Positions 25,190 through 34,361 of a stretch of DNA of 64,000 nucleotides are shown here, in pieces. Below the pieces are notes generated by a model that searched no databases, was not told the origin of the DNA, and saw only the letters and a list, made by a program, of their open reading frames with translations. A program made the translations under genes and the position numbers. The stretch comes from Cellulomonas rhizosphaerae (lineage in GTDB: Bacteria > Actinomycetota > Actinomycetes > Actinomycetales > Cellulomonadaceae): the NCBI RefSeq assembly GCF_003470205.1, contig NZ_QWKP01000223.1, positions 1 to 64,000 on the forward strand, in the 5' to 3' direction. Within the stretch, counting starts at the first letter, position 1, and every line of letters starts with the position of its first letter.

Positions 25190-27037
25190 TCAGGCGCCCA
25201 GGGCGGCGCGCAGGTGCGCGAGGCGGGCGTGCAGCGCGGGCGGCACGCGGTCGCCGAACATCGCGAAGAACTCCTGCGTCAGGTCGGCCTCGAGCGCCCA
25301 CGAGTCGGTGTCGACCTCGAACAGCGCGGCGAGCGCGTCGGCGGACAGGTCGAGGCCGTCGGTGTCGAGCACGCCGGGGGCGGGCAGCAGGCCCACCGGG
25401 CTGGGGACCGCGCCGACGTCCGTGCGGAGCCCCCGCGCACGGTCGACCTGGTCGACGACCCACGCGAGCACGCGCGAGTTCTCGCCGAACCCGGGCCAGA
25501 TGAACCGGCCCGCGTCGTCCTTGCGGAACCAGTTGACGCCGAAGACGAGCGGCTTGTGCTCCAGGCTCGCGCCCACGTCGAGCCAGTGCGACCAGTGGTC
25601 GGCCATGTCGTACCCGCAGAACGGCATCATCGCGAACGGGTCCCGACGCAGCTCGCCGACCAGCCCTTCCGCCGCGGCGGTGCGCTCCGAGGAGATCGTC
25701 GCGCCCATGAACACCCCGTGCTCCCAGCTCTCGGCCTGCGCGACGAGCGGCACGTTGGTGGCCCGACGGCCGCCGAAGATGATCGCGTCGAGCGCGACGC
25801 CCTCGGGGTCGTCCCAGCCGTCGGCGATCGTCGGGCACTGCGCTGCGGCGACCGTGAACCGCGAGTTCGGGTGCGCCGCGGGGGTCGCGGACTCGGGTGT
25901 CCAGGGACGGCCGGTCCAGTCGGTCAGGTGCGCGGGCGCCTCGTCGGTCAGGCCCTCCCACCACACGTCGCCCTCGGGTGTGAGCGCGACGTTGGTGAAG
26001 ATCGTGTCGTGGCCCAGCGTCTCGATGGCCGCGGGGTTGGTCGCCTCGCCCGTGCCGGGCGCGACGCCGAAGAAGCCTGCCTCGGGGTTGATGGCGCGCA
26101 GCGTGCCGTCGGGGCCGGGGCGCAGCCAGGCGATGTCGTCGCCGATGGTCTCGACCCGCCAGCCGGGCAGCGTGGGGCGCAGCATCGCGAGGTTCGTCTT
26201 GCCGCACGCCGAGGGGAACGCGGCGGCCACGTGGTAGCGACGGCCCGTCGGCGCGGTCAGGCGGATCAAGAGCATGTGCTCGGCGAGCCAGCCCTCGTCG
26301 CGCCCCATCACCGAGGCGATCCGCAGGGCGAAGCACTTCTTGCCGAGCAGCGCGTTGCCGCCGTAGCCGGAGCCGAACGACCAGATCTCCCGCGTCTCGG
26401 GGAAGTGCGCGATGTACTTGGTCGGGTTGCACGGCCATGCGACGTCGTCCTGCCCGGGCGCCAGGGGAGCACCGACCGAGTGCACCGCGGGGACGAACGG
26501 GGCGCCAGCATCCACGAGCTCGCGGACCGCGCGGCCGACGCGGGTCATCACGCTCATGCTCACGACGACGTACGGCGAGTCGGTGACCTGCACGCCGAGG
26601 TGTGACAGCGGCCCGCCGACCGGCCCCATCGAGAACGGGACGACGTACATCGTCCGCCCGCGCATGGCGCCGGCGAACACGCCGTCGAGCTCGGTGCGCA
26701 TCGCGCCCGGCTCGCGCCAGTTGTTCGTCGGGCCCGCGTCGCTCTGGTCCTGCGCGCAGATGAACGTGCGCGACTCCACGCGAGCCACGTCGTCGGGGTC
26801 GGAGCGCGCCAGGTAGCTGCCGGGGCGCAGCGTCGGGTCGAGGGGGAGGAGCGTGCCGGTGCCGACCATCTGCGCGACCAGCGCGCGGCGCTCGTCGTCC
26901 GAGCCGTCGCACCAGACGACCGCGTCCGGCTGGGTGAGCTCGGCGACGGCGGCGACCCAGGCGTGGACCCCCGTGCCGGCGGCGTCGGTGACGTCGGTGA
27001 CGGAGGTGCGGGCGGGTGCGTCGGCCAGCGTGGTCAT
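25190..27037 (-). CDS. pckG: Phosphoenolpyruvate carboxykinase (GTP)
   Basis: Converts oxaloacetate and GTP to PEP, CO2 and GDP, the first step of gluconeogenesis. The 615-residue length is normal for the GTP-dependent class. Visible elements are the substrate loop NNWREPGAM, the P-loop [13 protein letters not shown] with the reactive Cys278, metal and lid regions near [10 protein letters not shown], and [20 protein letters not shown] 27037 has a good AAGGAGA site. It diverges from a RamB-like regulator, an arrangement that suggests control by acetate or carbon source. Confidence 0.96.
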   Translation of the reverse strand: MTTLADAPARTSVTDVTDAAGTGVHAWVAAVAELTQPDAVVWCDGSDDERRALVAQMVGTGTLLPLDPTLRPGSYLARSDPDDVARVESRTFICAQDQSDAGPTNNWREPGAMRTELDGVFAGAMRGRTMYVVPFSMGPVGGPLSHLGVQVTDSPYVVVSMSVMTRVGRAVRELVDAGAPFVPAVHSVGAPLAPGQDDVAWPCNPTKYIAHFPETREIWSFGSGYGGNALLGKKCFALRIASVMGRDEGWLAEHMLLIRLTAPTGRRYHVAAAFPSACGKTNLAMLRPTLPGWRVETIGDDIAWLRPGPDGTLRAINPEAGFFGVAPGTGEATNPAAIETLGHDTIFTNVALTPEGDVWWEGLTDEAPAHLTDWTGRPWTPESATPAAHPNSRFTVAAAQCPTIADGWDDPEGVALDAIIFGGRRATNVPLVAQAESWEHGVFMGATISSERTAAAEGLVGELRRDPFAMMPFCGYDMADHWSHWLDVGASLEHKPLVFGVNWFRKDDAGRFIWPGFGENSRVLAWVVDQVDRARGLRTDVGAVPSPVGLLPAPGVLDTDGLDLSADALAALFEVDTDSWALEADLTQEFFAMFGDRVPPALHARLAHLRAALGA

Positions 27038-27092
27038 GTCGGCGGTCTCCTTCCGCGGGCCTCGGCCGGCCCGTCGCTAGATCCATCGTTGC

Positions 27093-27148
27093 GTCAAGGT
27101 CGCGCCGATTGCCGTGCACTTTGCGTGTCAAGGATGGGCATTCTTGAC
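27093..27148. promoter_or_regulatory. pckG-regulator intergenic operator cluster
   Basis: GTCAAGG occurs twice as direct copies 34 bp apart (27093, 27127), and the second pairs with inverted CTTGAC (27143-27148). CACTTTGCG at 27117-27125 resembles the ACTTTGC core known for RamB sites. A TACGGT box at 27150-27155 lies 6 bp before the regulator GTG, consistent with a leaderless message. The candidate regulator is the adjacent gene. Confidence 0.5.
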
Positions 27149-27161
27149 GTACGGTCAGGTT

Positions 27162-28616
27162 GTGACGACATCGGACGACGAGGGCGACTCCCTCGTGCTC
27201 GGCCGGCGCGTGCGCCACCTGCGCACGACGCGAGGCCTGACGCTCGACGCGCTCGGGGAGAAGGTCGGCGTGACGCCGAGCCTGCTCTCGCTCGTCGAGA
27301 ACGGGCACCGTGAGCCCCGGCTCGCGCTGCTGCGGAGCATCGCCGACGCGCTCGACGTCACCGTCGCCGACCTTCTCGACGCCGAGCCCCCGTCGCGGCG
27401 GGCGGCCCTCGAGATCGCGCTCGACCGTGCCCAGCGCTCCGCGGGCTTCGAGCGGCTCGCGCTGCCGACCGTCCGCCCGGGCAAGTCCCTGCCGCTGCCG
27501 GTGCTCGAGCACCTCGTCGGTCTGCACGCCGAGCTCGCACGGCGCGACGTCGAGTCGGTGGCGACCCCCGAGGAGGCCCGTCGGGCCAACACGCAGATCC
27601 GGCTCGAGCGCCAGGAGCGCGACAACTACCTGCCGGACATCGAGAAGGTCGCCGAGGCGATGGTGCGCAAGGCCGGCTACACCTCGGGCGCCCTCACGCA
27701 CCGCGCGGTGTCCCGGATGGCCGAGCAGCTCGGGTTCGCGATCATCCACGTCGACGACCTGCCGAGCTCGACGCGCACGGTCACCGACCTGGCCAACGGC
27801 CGCATCTACCTCCCGCCCGCGTCCACCCCCGGCGGGCACGGACTGCGCTCGCTCGCGCTGCAGGCGATCGCGCACCGCGTGCTGGGCCACGAGCGGCCGA
27901 CCTCGTACGACGACTTCCTGCGCCAGCGCATGGAGATCACCTACTTCGCCTCGTGCGCGCTCATGCCGGAGACGGCCACGGTCGCGCACCTGCAGCAGCA
28001 CAAGCGCGAGAAGGACCTGGCGATCGAGGACCTGCGCGACGCGTTCGGCGTGACGCACGAGGCCGCGGCGCAGCGGTTCACGAGCCTGGCGACCCACCAC
28101 CTCGGCATCCCCGTGCACTTCGTGCGGATCGGCGGCGACGGCGCGATCTACCGCGCGTACGCCAACGACGGGCTGCCCCTGCCGACCGACGTCACGGGCG
28201 CGATCGAGGGCCAGCTCGTGTGCCGCAGTTGGGGCGTGCGCCGCGCGCTGACCCGCCGCGACCGCTCGTCGGAGTCCTACCAGTACACCGACACCCCGGC
28301 CGGCACGTTCTGGTGCTCGACCCAGACCGGCTCGGGCACGACGGGCCAGATGGCGCTCGCGGTCGGCGTGCCGTTCTCGTCGGCCTCGTGGTTCCGGGGC
28401 CGGGACACGTCCGTGCGCCACACCTCGACCTGCCCCGACGAGGGGTGCTGCCGCCGGCCCGCCGCGGCGTCGGCAGCGCGCTGGCAGGATGCGTCGTGGC
28501 CGAGCGCCCGGATCCACCAGCAGGTGTTCACCGCACTGCCGACCGGGGCCTTCCCCGGGGTGGACGCGCGCGAGGTCTACACGTTCCTGGACCGCCACGC
28601 GCCGCGAGCGGAGTAG
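27162..28616 (+). CDS. RamB-like XRE/ImmA-IrrE regulator
   Basis: A 484-residue transcription factor. The N-terminal helix-turn-helix (LGRRVRHLRTTRGLTLDALGEKVGVTPSLLSLVENG) is followed by an ImmA/IrrE-like middle domain with degenerate AHRVLGHE instead of HExxH. A C-terminal effector domain contains a Cys-rich CPDEGCC near residue 430. This order matches RamB, the glyoxylate/acetate metabolism regulator of corynebacteria and mycobacteria. GTG 27162 is chosen because it fits a leaderless start. It is divergent from pckG, so it probably controls pckG and perhaps itself. Confidence 0.85.
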   Translation: MTTSDDEGDSLVLGRRVRHLRTTRGLTLDALGEKVGVTPSLLSLVENGHREPRLALLRSIADALDVTVADLLDAEPPSRRAALEIALDRAQRSAGFERLALPTVRPGKSLPLPVLEHLVGLHAELARRDVESVATPEEARRANTQIRLERQERDNYLPDIEKVAEAMVRKAGYTSGALTHRAVSRMAEQLGFAIIHVDDLPSSTRTVTDLANGRIYLPPASTPGGHGLRSLALQAIAHRVLGHERPTSYDDFLRQRMEITYFASCALMPETATVAHLQQHKREKDLAIEDLRDAFGVTHEAAAQRFTSLATHHLGIPVHFVRIGGDGAIYRAYANDGLPLPTDVTGAIEGQLVCRSWGVRRALTRRDRSSESYQYTDTPAGTFWCSTQTGSGTTGQMALAVGVPFSSASWFRGRDTSVRHTSTCPDEGCCRRPAAASAARWQDASWPSARIHQQVFTALPTGAFPGVDAREVYTFLDRHAPRAE

Positions 28617-28617
28617 G

Positions 28618-29940
28618 TCAGCTCGCGGTCGGCTCCTTCGTCGTCGTCCTGCGCGCGACGAAGAACAGGACCAGGCCCACCGCGAGCAGGATCCCGGCGA
28701 GCAGCCAGTGCTTCGCCTCCTGCTGGGTCAGCAGGCCGAGGCACGTGAGGATCGCCAGCACGGGCAGCGGCGTCCAGGCACGGAAGTGCGCGTGGTCGAC
28801 GTCGTCGCGGCGCAGGACCAGGACCGCCACGTTGGTGCTGAGGAAGACGAAGAGCAGCAGCAGGACGACGGTCGAGGCGAGGTCCTCGAGGGACCCCGTC
28901 GTCGTGAGGAGCATCGCGACGACCGTGGTGACGACGATCGCGACGATCGGCGTCTTCCTGCCCGGGAGCACCCGCCCGAACACCGCAGGCAGCAACCCCT
29001 CCTCGGCCATGCCGTACGTGAGGCGGCTCGCCATGATCATCGTCAGCAGCGCGCCGTTCGCGACAGCCACGAGCGCGACGACGGCGAACAGCTTCAGCGG
29101 CACCCCGCCGGCCGCCTTGACGACCTCGAGCAGCGGCCCGCTGGACGCCTGCAGGTCCGCCGGGGAGACCACCGCCGGGGCGACGACACCGACGAGCAGG
29201 TAGACGACGCCGGCCGTGAGCAGGGCGCCGAACAGCGCTCGCGGGTAGACGCGCTGCACGTCGCGCACCTCCTCGGCGAGGTTGGCCGAGGTCTCGAAGC
29301 CGACGAACGAGTAGAACGCGATGAGCGCGCCGCCCAGCGTCGCAGCGGCGAGGCCGGTGCCCTCCGGCAGCTCCGTCAGGCGGGACAGGTCGCCGTCGCC
29401 CCGGCCCAGCACGATCGCCCCGAGGACCACGACGAGCACGAGCCCGCTCAGCTCGATGGTGGTCATCACGACGTTGGCGCGCAGCGACTCCTTGATCCCG
29501 CGCGCGTTGAGCGCGGCGACGAGCGCCAGGAACACGAGTGCCGTCGGCACGGCGGGCAGGTCGAGGAACTCGCCCAGGTAGTCACCCGCGAACGCGAGCG
29601 ACAGGCCGGCGGCGGAGGTCACGCCAGCCGCGAGCATGCTGAACCCCACCAGGAACGAGACAACGGGCCGCCCGAAGGCGCGCTGCGCGTAGACCGCCGA
29701 GCCACCCGCGCGGGGGTACTTGGTGACGAGCTCGGCGTACGAGGCGGCCGTCAGCAGAGCCATGCACAGCGCGACGAGCAGGGGGACCCAGATCATGCCG
29801 CCGGCCTCGGCCGACATCACGCCCACCAGGGCGTACACACCGGCGCCGAGCACGTCGCCGAGGATGAACAAGAACAGCAGCGGGCCGGTCACCGAGCGGG
29901 ACAGGCGCGTCGGCGCCTCGGAGGTGTCGGTGGCTGTCAT
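28618..29940 (-). CDS. APC-superfamily amino acid permease (copy 2)
   Basis: A 440-residue, 12-helix transporter with the helix-1 motif GDVLGAGVYALVGVMSAEAGG and helix-2 YAELVTKYPRAGGSAVYAQRAFGRP. It is a close paralogue of the permease at 21861-23231, about 5.4 kb away on the other strand; the two bracket the dehydrogenase, pckG and regulator genes. It starts at ATG 29940. Its stop lies 1 bp from the convergent regulator stop. Amino acids or polyamines are the likely substrates, but no binding-site reading is specific enough. Confidence 0.87.
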   Translation of the reverse strand: MTATDTSEAPTRLSRSVTGPLLFLFILGDVLGAGVYALVGVMSAEAGGMIWVPLLVALCMALLTAASYAELVTKYPRAGGSAVYAQRAFGRPVVSFLVGFSMLAAGVTSAAGLSLAFAGDYLGEFLDLPAVPTALVFLALVAALNARGIKESLRANVVMTTIELSGLVLVVVLGAIVLGRGDGDLSRLTELPEGTGLAAATLGGALIAFYSFVGFETSANLAEEVRDVQRVYPRALFGALLTAGVVYLLVGVVAPAVVSPADLQASSGPLLEVVKAAGGVPLKLFAVVALVAVANGALLTMIMASRLTYGMAEEGLLPAVFGRVLPGRKTPIVAIVVTTVVAMLLTTTGSLEDLASTVVLLLLFVFLSTNVAVLVLRRDDVDHAHFRAWTPLPVLAILTCLGLLTQQEAKHWLLAGILLAVGLVLFFVARRTTTKEPTAS

Positions 29941-30030
29941 CGGGCGAGTATGTGCGCGGTCCTGCGGGCCCGCACGCCAGCGAGCACCCGAGATCGCGCG
30001 GTCCGCTGTCGCGTCGGCGAGGATCGGTCC

Positions 30031-30468
30031 ATGACCACCACCCCCGCCTCCGTCGCGCGCGTCGCCGGTCAGGTCGCCCTCGGCGCAGGGCTGCTGTTCG
30101 CCGGCACGTCGCACCTGACCACCGCGCGCGAGGAGTTCCAGGCGCAGGTCCCGTCGTGGTTCCCGGCCGACCCCGACCTCGTCGTGCTGGCGTCCGGCGT
30201 CGCCGAGATCGCGCTCGGTGCCACGCTGGTTGCGACCTGGCGGCAGCCGGCCCGGGCTTGGGTGGGCGTGGCGGCGGCCGCGTTCTTCGTCGGGGTGTTC
30301 CCCGGGAACATCGCGCAGCTCGTCGAGCACAAGGACGGGTTCGGGCTCGACACGGACACCAAGCGGGCCGTGCGGCTGGTGTTCCAGCCGGTGCTGGTGG
30401 CCGGTGCACTGGTGGCGTGCGACAGCATCCGGACCCTGCGGGCTCGGCGCAAGGCTGGCGCGAGCTAG
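30031..30468 (+). CDS. DoxX-like small membrane protein
   Basis: A 145-residue protein with four hydrophobic segments: VALGAGLLFAGTSHL, VLASGVAEIALGATLVAT, WVGVAAAAFFVGVFPGNIAQL and RLVFQPVLVAGALVACDSI. FPGNIAQLVEHKDGFGLDTDTKR is typical of actinobacterial DoxX/DoxX-like proteins, a quinone-linked or redox-stress membrane family. Its TAG stop shares the palindrome CTAG with the convergent SHOCT gene. Confidence 0.78.
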   Translation: MTTTPASVARVAGQVALGAGLLFAGTSHLTTAREEFQAQVPSWFPADPDLVVLASGVAEIALGATLVATWRQPARAWVGVAAAAFFVGVFPGNIAQLVEHKDGFGLDTDTKRAVRLVFQPVLVAGALVACDSIRTLRARRKAGAS

Positions 30469-30779
30469 CCGCCCGCGAGGATCCGTGCGCGGGCGGCGGA
30501 GTGCTCGTCGGCGCTGATGACGCCTCGTCGGGCCAGGTCGTCGACCTCCGCGAGCCGCTGCTCGAGCGTCTGGGTCGCGGCCGCGGGAGCCAGCATCTGG
30601 CTGTTCGCCGCGCGGACCGCGAGCTCGGACTGGGTGGTCCACGGGTCCATGCCGCCCCGGCGCGCGACGCGGACGTTCTTGGTCACGGACACGATCATGA
30701 AGATCACGACCGCGACGAAGGCGATCCCGAACAGCACCAAGAATGCGACGAAGTAGCCCGGCAGCTCCGGCTCGGCCAT
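30465..30779 (-). CDS. SHOCT-domain membrane protein
   Basis: A 104-residue protein. A single N-terminal membrane helix (FVAFLVLFGIAFVAVVIFMIVSV, about residues 10-32) and a polar middle are followed by a C-terminal SHOCT motif, EQRLAEVDDLARRGVISADEHSAARARIL. SHOCT segments promote oligomerisation and often end stress-related membrane proteins. ATG 30779 follows a G-run ribosome-binding site. Function unknown. Confidence 0.82.
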   Translation of the reverse strand: MAEPELPGYFVAFLVLFGIAFVAVVIFMIVSVTKNVRVARRGGMDPWTTQSELAVRAANSQMLAPAAATQTLEQRLAEVDDLARRGVISADEHSAARARILAGG

Positions 30780-30849
30780 GTCATCCCCCTGCGACGTCGA
30801 CGTGGGGGGAATCTAGCGCAGCTCGTGATTCGCAGAGGAGAGAAACCCG

Positions 30850-31422
30850 ATGACGTCGTGGGACGAGCAGGCGGACACCTTCGACGACTCTCCGGATCAC
30901 GGCCTGACCGACCCGACGGTCCGCGCCGCCTGGCAGCACCTCCTGCTCCCGTTGATGCCCCGTCCGGAGTCCCGAGTCGCCGACATCGGGTGCGGGACCG
31001 GGAGCCTGGCCGTCCTGCTGGCCGGGGCCGGGCACTCGGTGAGCGGCATCGACCTCTCACCGCGGATGATCGCCCGGGCCCGCGCCAAGGCGGCCGGGCT
31101 GGCCGTCGACCTCGCGGTCGGTGACGCGTCCGCGCCGCCGTGGGACGACGGCCGGTTCGACGTGGTGCTGTCGCGTCACGTGCTGTGGGCGCTCCCCGAT
31201 CCGGCGGCGGCGCTGCGTCGGTGGGTGCGGCTCCTGGCCGACGACGGGATCCTCGTGCTGGTCGAGGGCCGGTGGCGGACCGGAGCGGGGCTCCGGGCCG
31301 ACGAGGCGCGCGCGCTCGTGCTCGCCGAGCGCGGCGAGGCCGCGGTCACCCGGCTCGACGACCCCGCCCTGTGGGGCGGGGCCATCGACGACGAGCGCTA
31401 CCTGCTGGTCAGCCGGGCGTAG
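30850..31422 (+). CDS. Class I SAM-dependent methyltransferase
   Basis: A 190-residue small-molecule methyltransferase. Motif I VADIGCGTGSLAVLLA (about residues 43-58), the acidic ribose contact SGIDLSPRMIARAR and motif GDASAPPWDDGRFDVVLSRHVLWALPD are all present, as in Methyltransf_11/25. The substrate is unknown. ATG 30850 follows AGAGGAGAG. It is convergent with the GH2 gene, and a short GC hairpin lies at the junction. Confidence 0.87.
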   Translation: MTSWDEQADTFDDSPDHGLTDPTVRAAWQHLLLPLMPRPESRVADIGCGTGSLAVLLAGAGHSVSGIDLSPRMIARARAKAAGLAVDLAVGDASAPPWDDGRFDVVLSRHVLWALPDPAAALRRWVRLLADDGILVLVEGRWRTGAGLRADEARALVLAERGEAAVTRLDDPALWGGAIDDERYLLVSRA

Positions 31423-31426
31423 GCGC

Positions 31427-33466
31427 TCAGGGGCGCCGGGCGCCCCGCCGGTTCGGCTCCTCGATCGGCGCCGCGTCGACGAACGTGGACGCCTGCGTGA
31501 CGTCTGCGTCATCGATGAACCACAGGTGCAGCCGTGCCGAGGACACCCCGGTTGGAGCGGGGATCCGCAGCGTCACCACCTCGGAGAGCAGGAACGGCTC
31601 GGCCTTGACGGCGTCCGACTCGGCGACGGTGGCGACGTCCGCGGCCGACGACGATCCCGGCGTCGACCACGCCGCGCGCACCCGCCCGGCCAGGGGGGAC
31701 GCCCCATGGTGCGACACGTGCACGTCGAGCGTGAGCGACTCGGTCGGCAGCGGGATGTCCGCCCCGGCGTGCGCGGGCACGAGGTCCACGACCAGCGTCG
31801 TCGTCGCGTTCACGTGCGCGGGGACGAGCCCGCCACGGTCCTTGGGTCGCCGGTCGGCATCGACGACGCCGGCCATCTCGTGCTCGACGTCCGCGAGCTC
31901 GGTGTACACGTACCCCGCGAACCGGTCGTGACGGCGCAGCTCCTGGGTCTGCCAGCGCATGCTCCACGCGCGCTCCAGGCTCGTGAAGCCCGCGCCGTAC
32001 TCGCTGTTGAGGATCGGGACGCCGGTCCGGGGGTGGTCCGCGGAGCCGTACAGCGACTTGTCGACGACGAAGTCCGGGCCGAGCCGAACCTCGAAGTGCT
32101 CGAGCGTGCCCGCGGCCATCGCGGCCAGGTTGTCCGCCCAGCGCTGCGGGTCGTCGTCGTAGTAGTGCCAGTCCACGAGGTCGGTCCGCACGTGCGCCCA
32201 GCCGGAGTTCTCGACGATCGGTCGAGAGTCGTCGAGCGCGTGGAGCACGTCGTAGGCGTGCGCCGCGGCGGCGGCCCGCTCGGGGCTGCCGGGGATGTCC
32301 CAGTCGAGGCCCCACTCCTCGTTCCACAGTCCCCAGACGACGATCGACGCGTGGTTGCCGTCGCGCTCGACCATCGGAGCGAGCTGCGCCCCGAACGCGT
32401 CGGCCGCCGCCGGCGTGAACCGGCTCGGTGCGGGCGGCTCGGCCCAGACGAGCATGCCCGCGCGGTCGGCGTGGTGCAGCCAGCGCGGCTCCTCGAGCTT
32501 GATGTGCTTCCGGACGAGGTTGTAGCCGAGCTCCGCGGCCAGCTCGAGGTCGCGGAGCAGGTCCGCCTCGGTAGGCGCGGTCAGGCCGGTGGCCGGCCAG
32601 TAGCCCTGGTCCAGCACGCCGCGGATGTAGAGGCGCTCGCCGTTGAGGAACAGCTGCTCGCCCCGCGTCTCGATCCGGCGCAGTCCTGCGGTCACCACCA
32701 CGCGATCGTCGGGCTCGCCCGCGGTCTCCAGCTCGATCTCGTACAGGAACGGGTCGGCGGGGGACCACAGCCGGGGCTCGGGCACCGGGAGGTGGCCGGT
32801 CACGCCGCCGTCGTCGGCGCGCTCGAGCTCGACGGACGTCGCGCCCAGCCGTGCGAGCACCCGCGCAGACGAAGGAGCGTCGCCGACCAGGCGACCCGAC
32901 ACCACGAACCCCGTGAGCGAGTCGCCCCGGACGGCCACCTCGGCCAGGTACGTCCGCCCCCGGGCCTCGAGCCACACGCTCTGCCAGATGCCCGACGTCG
33001 GCGTGAACGAGACGCCGTCGTAGTCGTCGCGCGGGATCGAGCGCTGCTTGCCGTGCGGGATCTCCCGCTTGTCGGCGGGAGCGTCGACCTCGACCACCAG
33101 CTCGAAGCCCTGACCTGGGCGGACGCGGTCCGAGACGTCGATCTCGAACGAGTCGTAGCCGCCGACGTGCGTGCCGGCCTCGTGCCCGTCCACCAGGACG
33201 CGCGCGCTGTGGTGGACCGCGCCGAAGCACAGCACGACTCGGGCCTCGCCCCAGGTGGCGGGCACCGCGACGGTCCGGCGGTACACGCCGCGCTCCATCC
33301 AGGTCCGGGCCACGCCCGAGGCCGCTGTCTCCCACGCGAACGGGACGACGATCGTCGTCGGGCCGGCCTCGGACTCGAAGTCCCACTCGCCGTTCAAGGA
33401 CAGCCACGAGGCCGATCGGTCGCGGTCCGGGCGCGGGTACTCGGCGCGCGGAAGGGCTGAGGTCAT
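31427..33466 (-). CDS. GH2 family glycoside hydrolase
   Basis: A 679-residue intracellular exo-glycosidase without a signal peptide. The N-terminal jelly-roll domain (WLSLNGEWDFESEAG to about residue 180) is followed by an Ig-like domain and a TIM barrel starting near LNGERLYIRGVLDQGYWP. The acid/base Glu383 is in WGLWNEEWGLDW and the nucleophile Glu489 is in ILNSEYGAGF. GH2 covers beta-galactosidase, beta-glucuronidase and beta-mannosidase; the NEEWGLDW context does not match classical LacZ, so the substrate is open. ATG 33466 is favoured (AAAGG upstream) over ATG 33481. It is the last gene of the sugar-uptake operon and presumably cleaves the imported oligosaccharide. Confidence 0.88.
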   Translation of the reverse strand: MTSALPRAEYPRPDRDRSASWLSLNGEWDFESEAGPTTIVVPFAWETAASGVARTWMERGVYRRTVAVPATWGEARVVLCFGAVHHSARVLVDGHEAGTHVGGYDSFEIDVSDRVRPGQGFELVVEVDAPADKREIPHGKQRSIPRDDYDGVSFTPTSGIWQSVWLEARGRTYLAEVAVRGDSLTGFVVSGRLVGDAPSSARVLARLGATSVELERADDGGVTGHLPVPEPRLWSPADPFLYEIELETAGEPDDRVVVTAGLRRIETRGEQLFLNGERLYIRGVLDQGYWPATGLTAPTEADLLRDLELAAELGYNLVRKHIKLEEPRWLHHADRAGMLVWAEPPAPSRFTPAAADAFGAQLAPMVERDGNHASIVVWGLWNEEWGLDWDIPGSPERAAAAAHAYDVLHALDDSRPIVENSGWAHVRTDLVDWHYYDDDPQRWADNLAAMAAGTLEHFEVRLGPDFVVDKSLYGSADHPRTGVPILNSEYGAGFTSLERAWSMRWQTQELRRHDRFAGYVYTELADVEHEMAGVVDADRRPKDRGGLVPAHVNATTTLVVDLVPAHAGADIPLPTESLTLDVHVSHHGASPLAGRVRAAWSTPGSSSAADVATVAESDAVKAEPFLLSEVVTLRIPAPTGVSSARLHLWFIDDADVTQASTFVDAAPIEEPNRRGARRP
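31430..31446. terminator. Short GC hairpin at methyltransferase/GH2 junction
   Basis: A 7-bp stem GGGGCGC/GCGCCCC with a 3-nt loop, overlapping the last codons of the GH2 gene and 8 bp after the methyltransferase stop. A weak bidirectional terminator is possible. Confidence 0.4.
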
Positions 33467-33490
33467 GGTGGTGCCTTTCATGTGCGGGCT

Positions 33491-34360
33491 TCAGCCCTTG
33501 ACGCTGCCGGCGAGGATGCCGTTGATGAAGTGCTTCTGGAGCACGATGAAGATGAGGAGCAGGGGCACGAGCGCGATCGACGCCGCCGCCAGGAGCTCGC
33601 CCGTGACCGTCGCGTAGTCCGCGCCGATCCGGTTGCCCGTGATGTTCTGCGCGAGCGACGAGAGCACCACCTGCAGGGTCGCCATCCGGTCGGAGCTCGC
33701 GATCACCACCGGCCAGACGAAGTCGTTGTAGATGTTCATCACCGTGAGCACGGCGAGGCCCGCGAGCGCCGGCCGGATGACCGGCAGGACGATCCGCCAG
33801 AAGATGCCGAACTCGGTGCAGCCGTCGACCCGCGCCGCGTCGAGCAGCTCGTTCGGGACGGCCGCGATCACCTGCCGCATCCAGAAGATGGCGAAGGCGT
33901 CCACCGCTCCGGGGAGCACCAGGGCCTGGTACGTGTTGACCCAGCCGAGCTCCTTCATCTCCAGCAGCAGCGGGATGATCAGCACGATCGTCGGGAGCAT
34001 GAGGGTGATGAGGACTGTGCCGAACAGCAGGCCCTTGAAGCGGAAGTCGTACTTGGCGAACCCGTAGGCGGCGAGCGGCGCGAAGAAGAGCGTGAGGCTC
34101 CCCTTGAGCGCCAGGACGATCGCGGTGTTCACGAAGCCGCGCACGATCGGCACGTCGGCGAACATCCGCGTGAAGTTGTCGAGGGTCGCGCTCGACGGGT
34201 CGAACCCGAGCGGGTCGTTGATGATCTGCGCCGCAGGCTTGAACGCCGAGATCACGGCCCACGCGACGGGCGCCAGGAACGCGAGCGCCAGGACGACGAG
34301 GAAGACCTGGGTGACGACGCTCGGCAGGCGACGGCGGATGGTGACGGATGGAGAGGTCAT
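33491..34360 (-). CDS. Carbohydrate ABC transporter permease, MalG-like (GH2 locus)
   Basis: A 289-residue CUT1 permease. Its helices include VFLVVLALAFLAPVAWAVISAF and GLLFGTVLITLMLPTIVLIIPLLL. The ATPase-docking EAA region is LLDAARVDGCTEFGIFWRIVLPVIRPAL. ATG 34360 has a GGAGGACTGAC leader overlapping the preceding permease stop, indicating coupling. As in the other locus, no ATP-binding subunit is encoded nearby. Confidence 0.9.
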   Translation of the reverse strand: MTSPSVTIRRRLPSVVTQVFLVVLALAFLAPVAWAVISAFKPAAQIINDPLGFDPSSATLDNFTRMFADVPIVRGFVNTAIVLALKGSLTLFFAPLAAYGFAKYDFRFKGLLFGTVLITLMLPTIVLIIPLLLEMKELGWVNTYQALVLPGAVDAFAIFWMRQVIAAVPNELLDAARVDGCTEFGIFWRIVLPVIRPALAGLAVLTVMNIYNDFVWPVVIASSDRMATLQVVLSSLAQNITGNRIGADYATVTGELLAAASIALVPLLLIFIVLQKHFINGILAGSVKG

Positions 34361-34361
34361 G

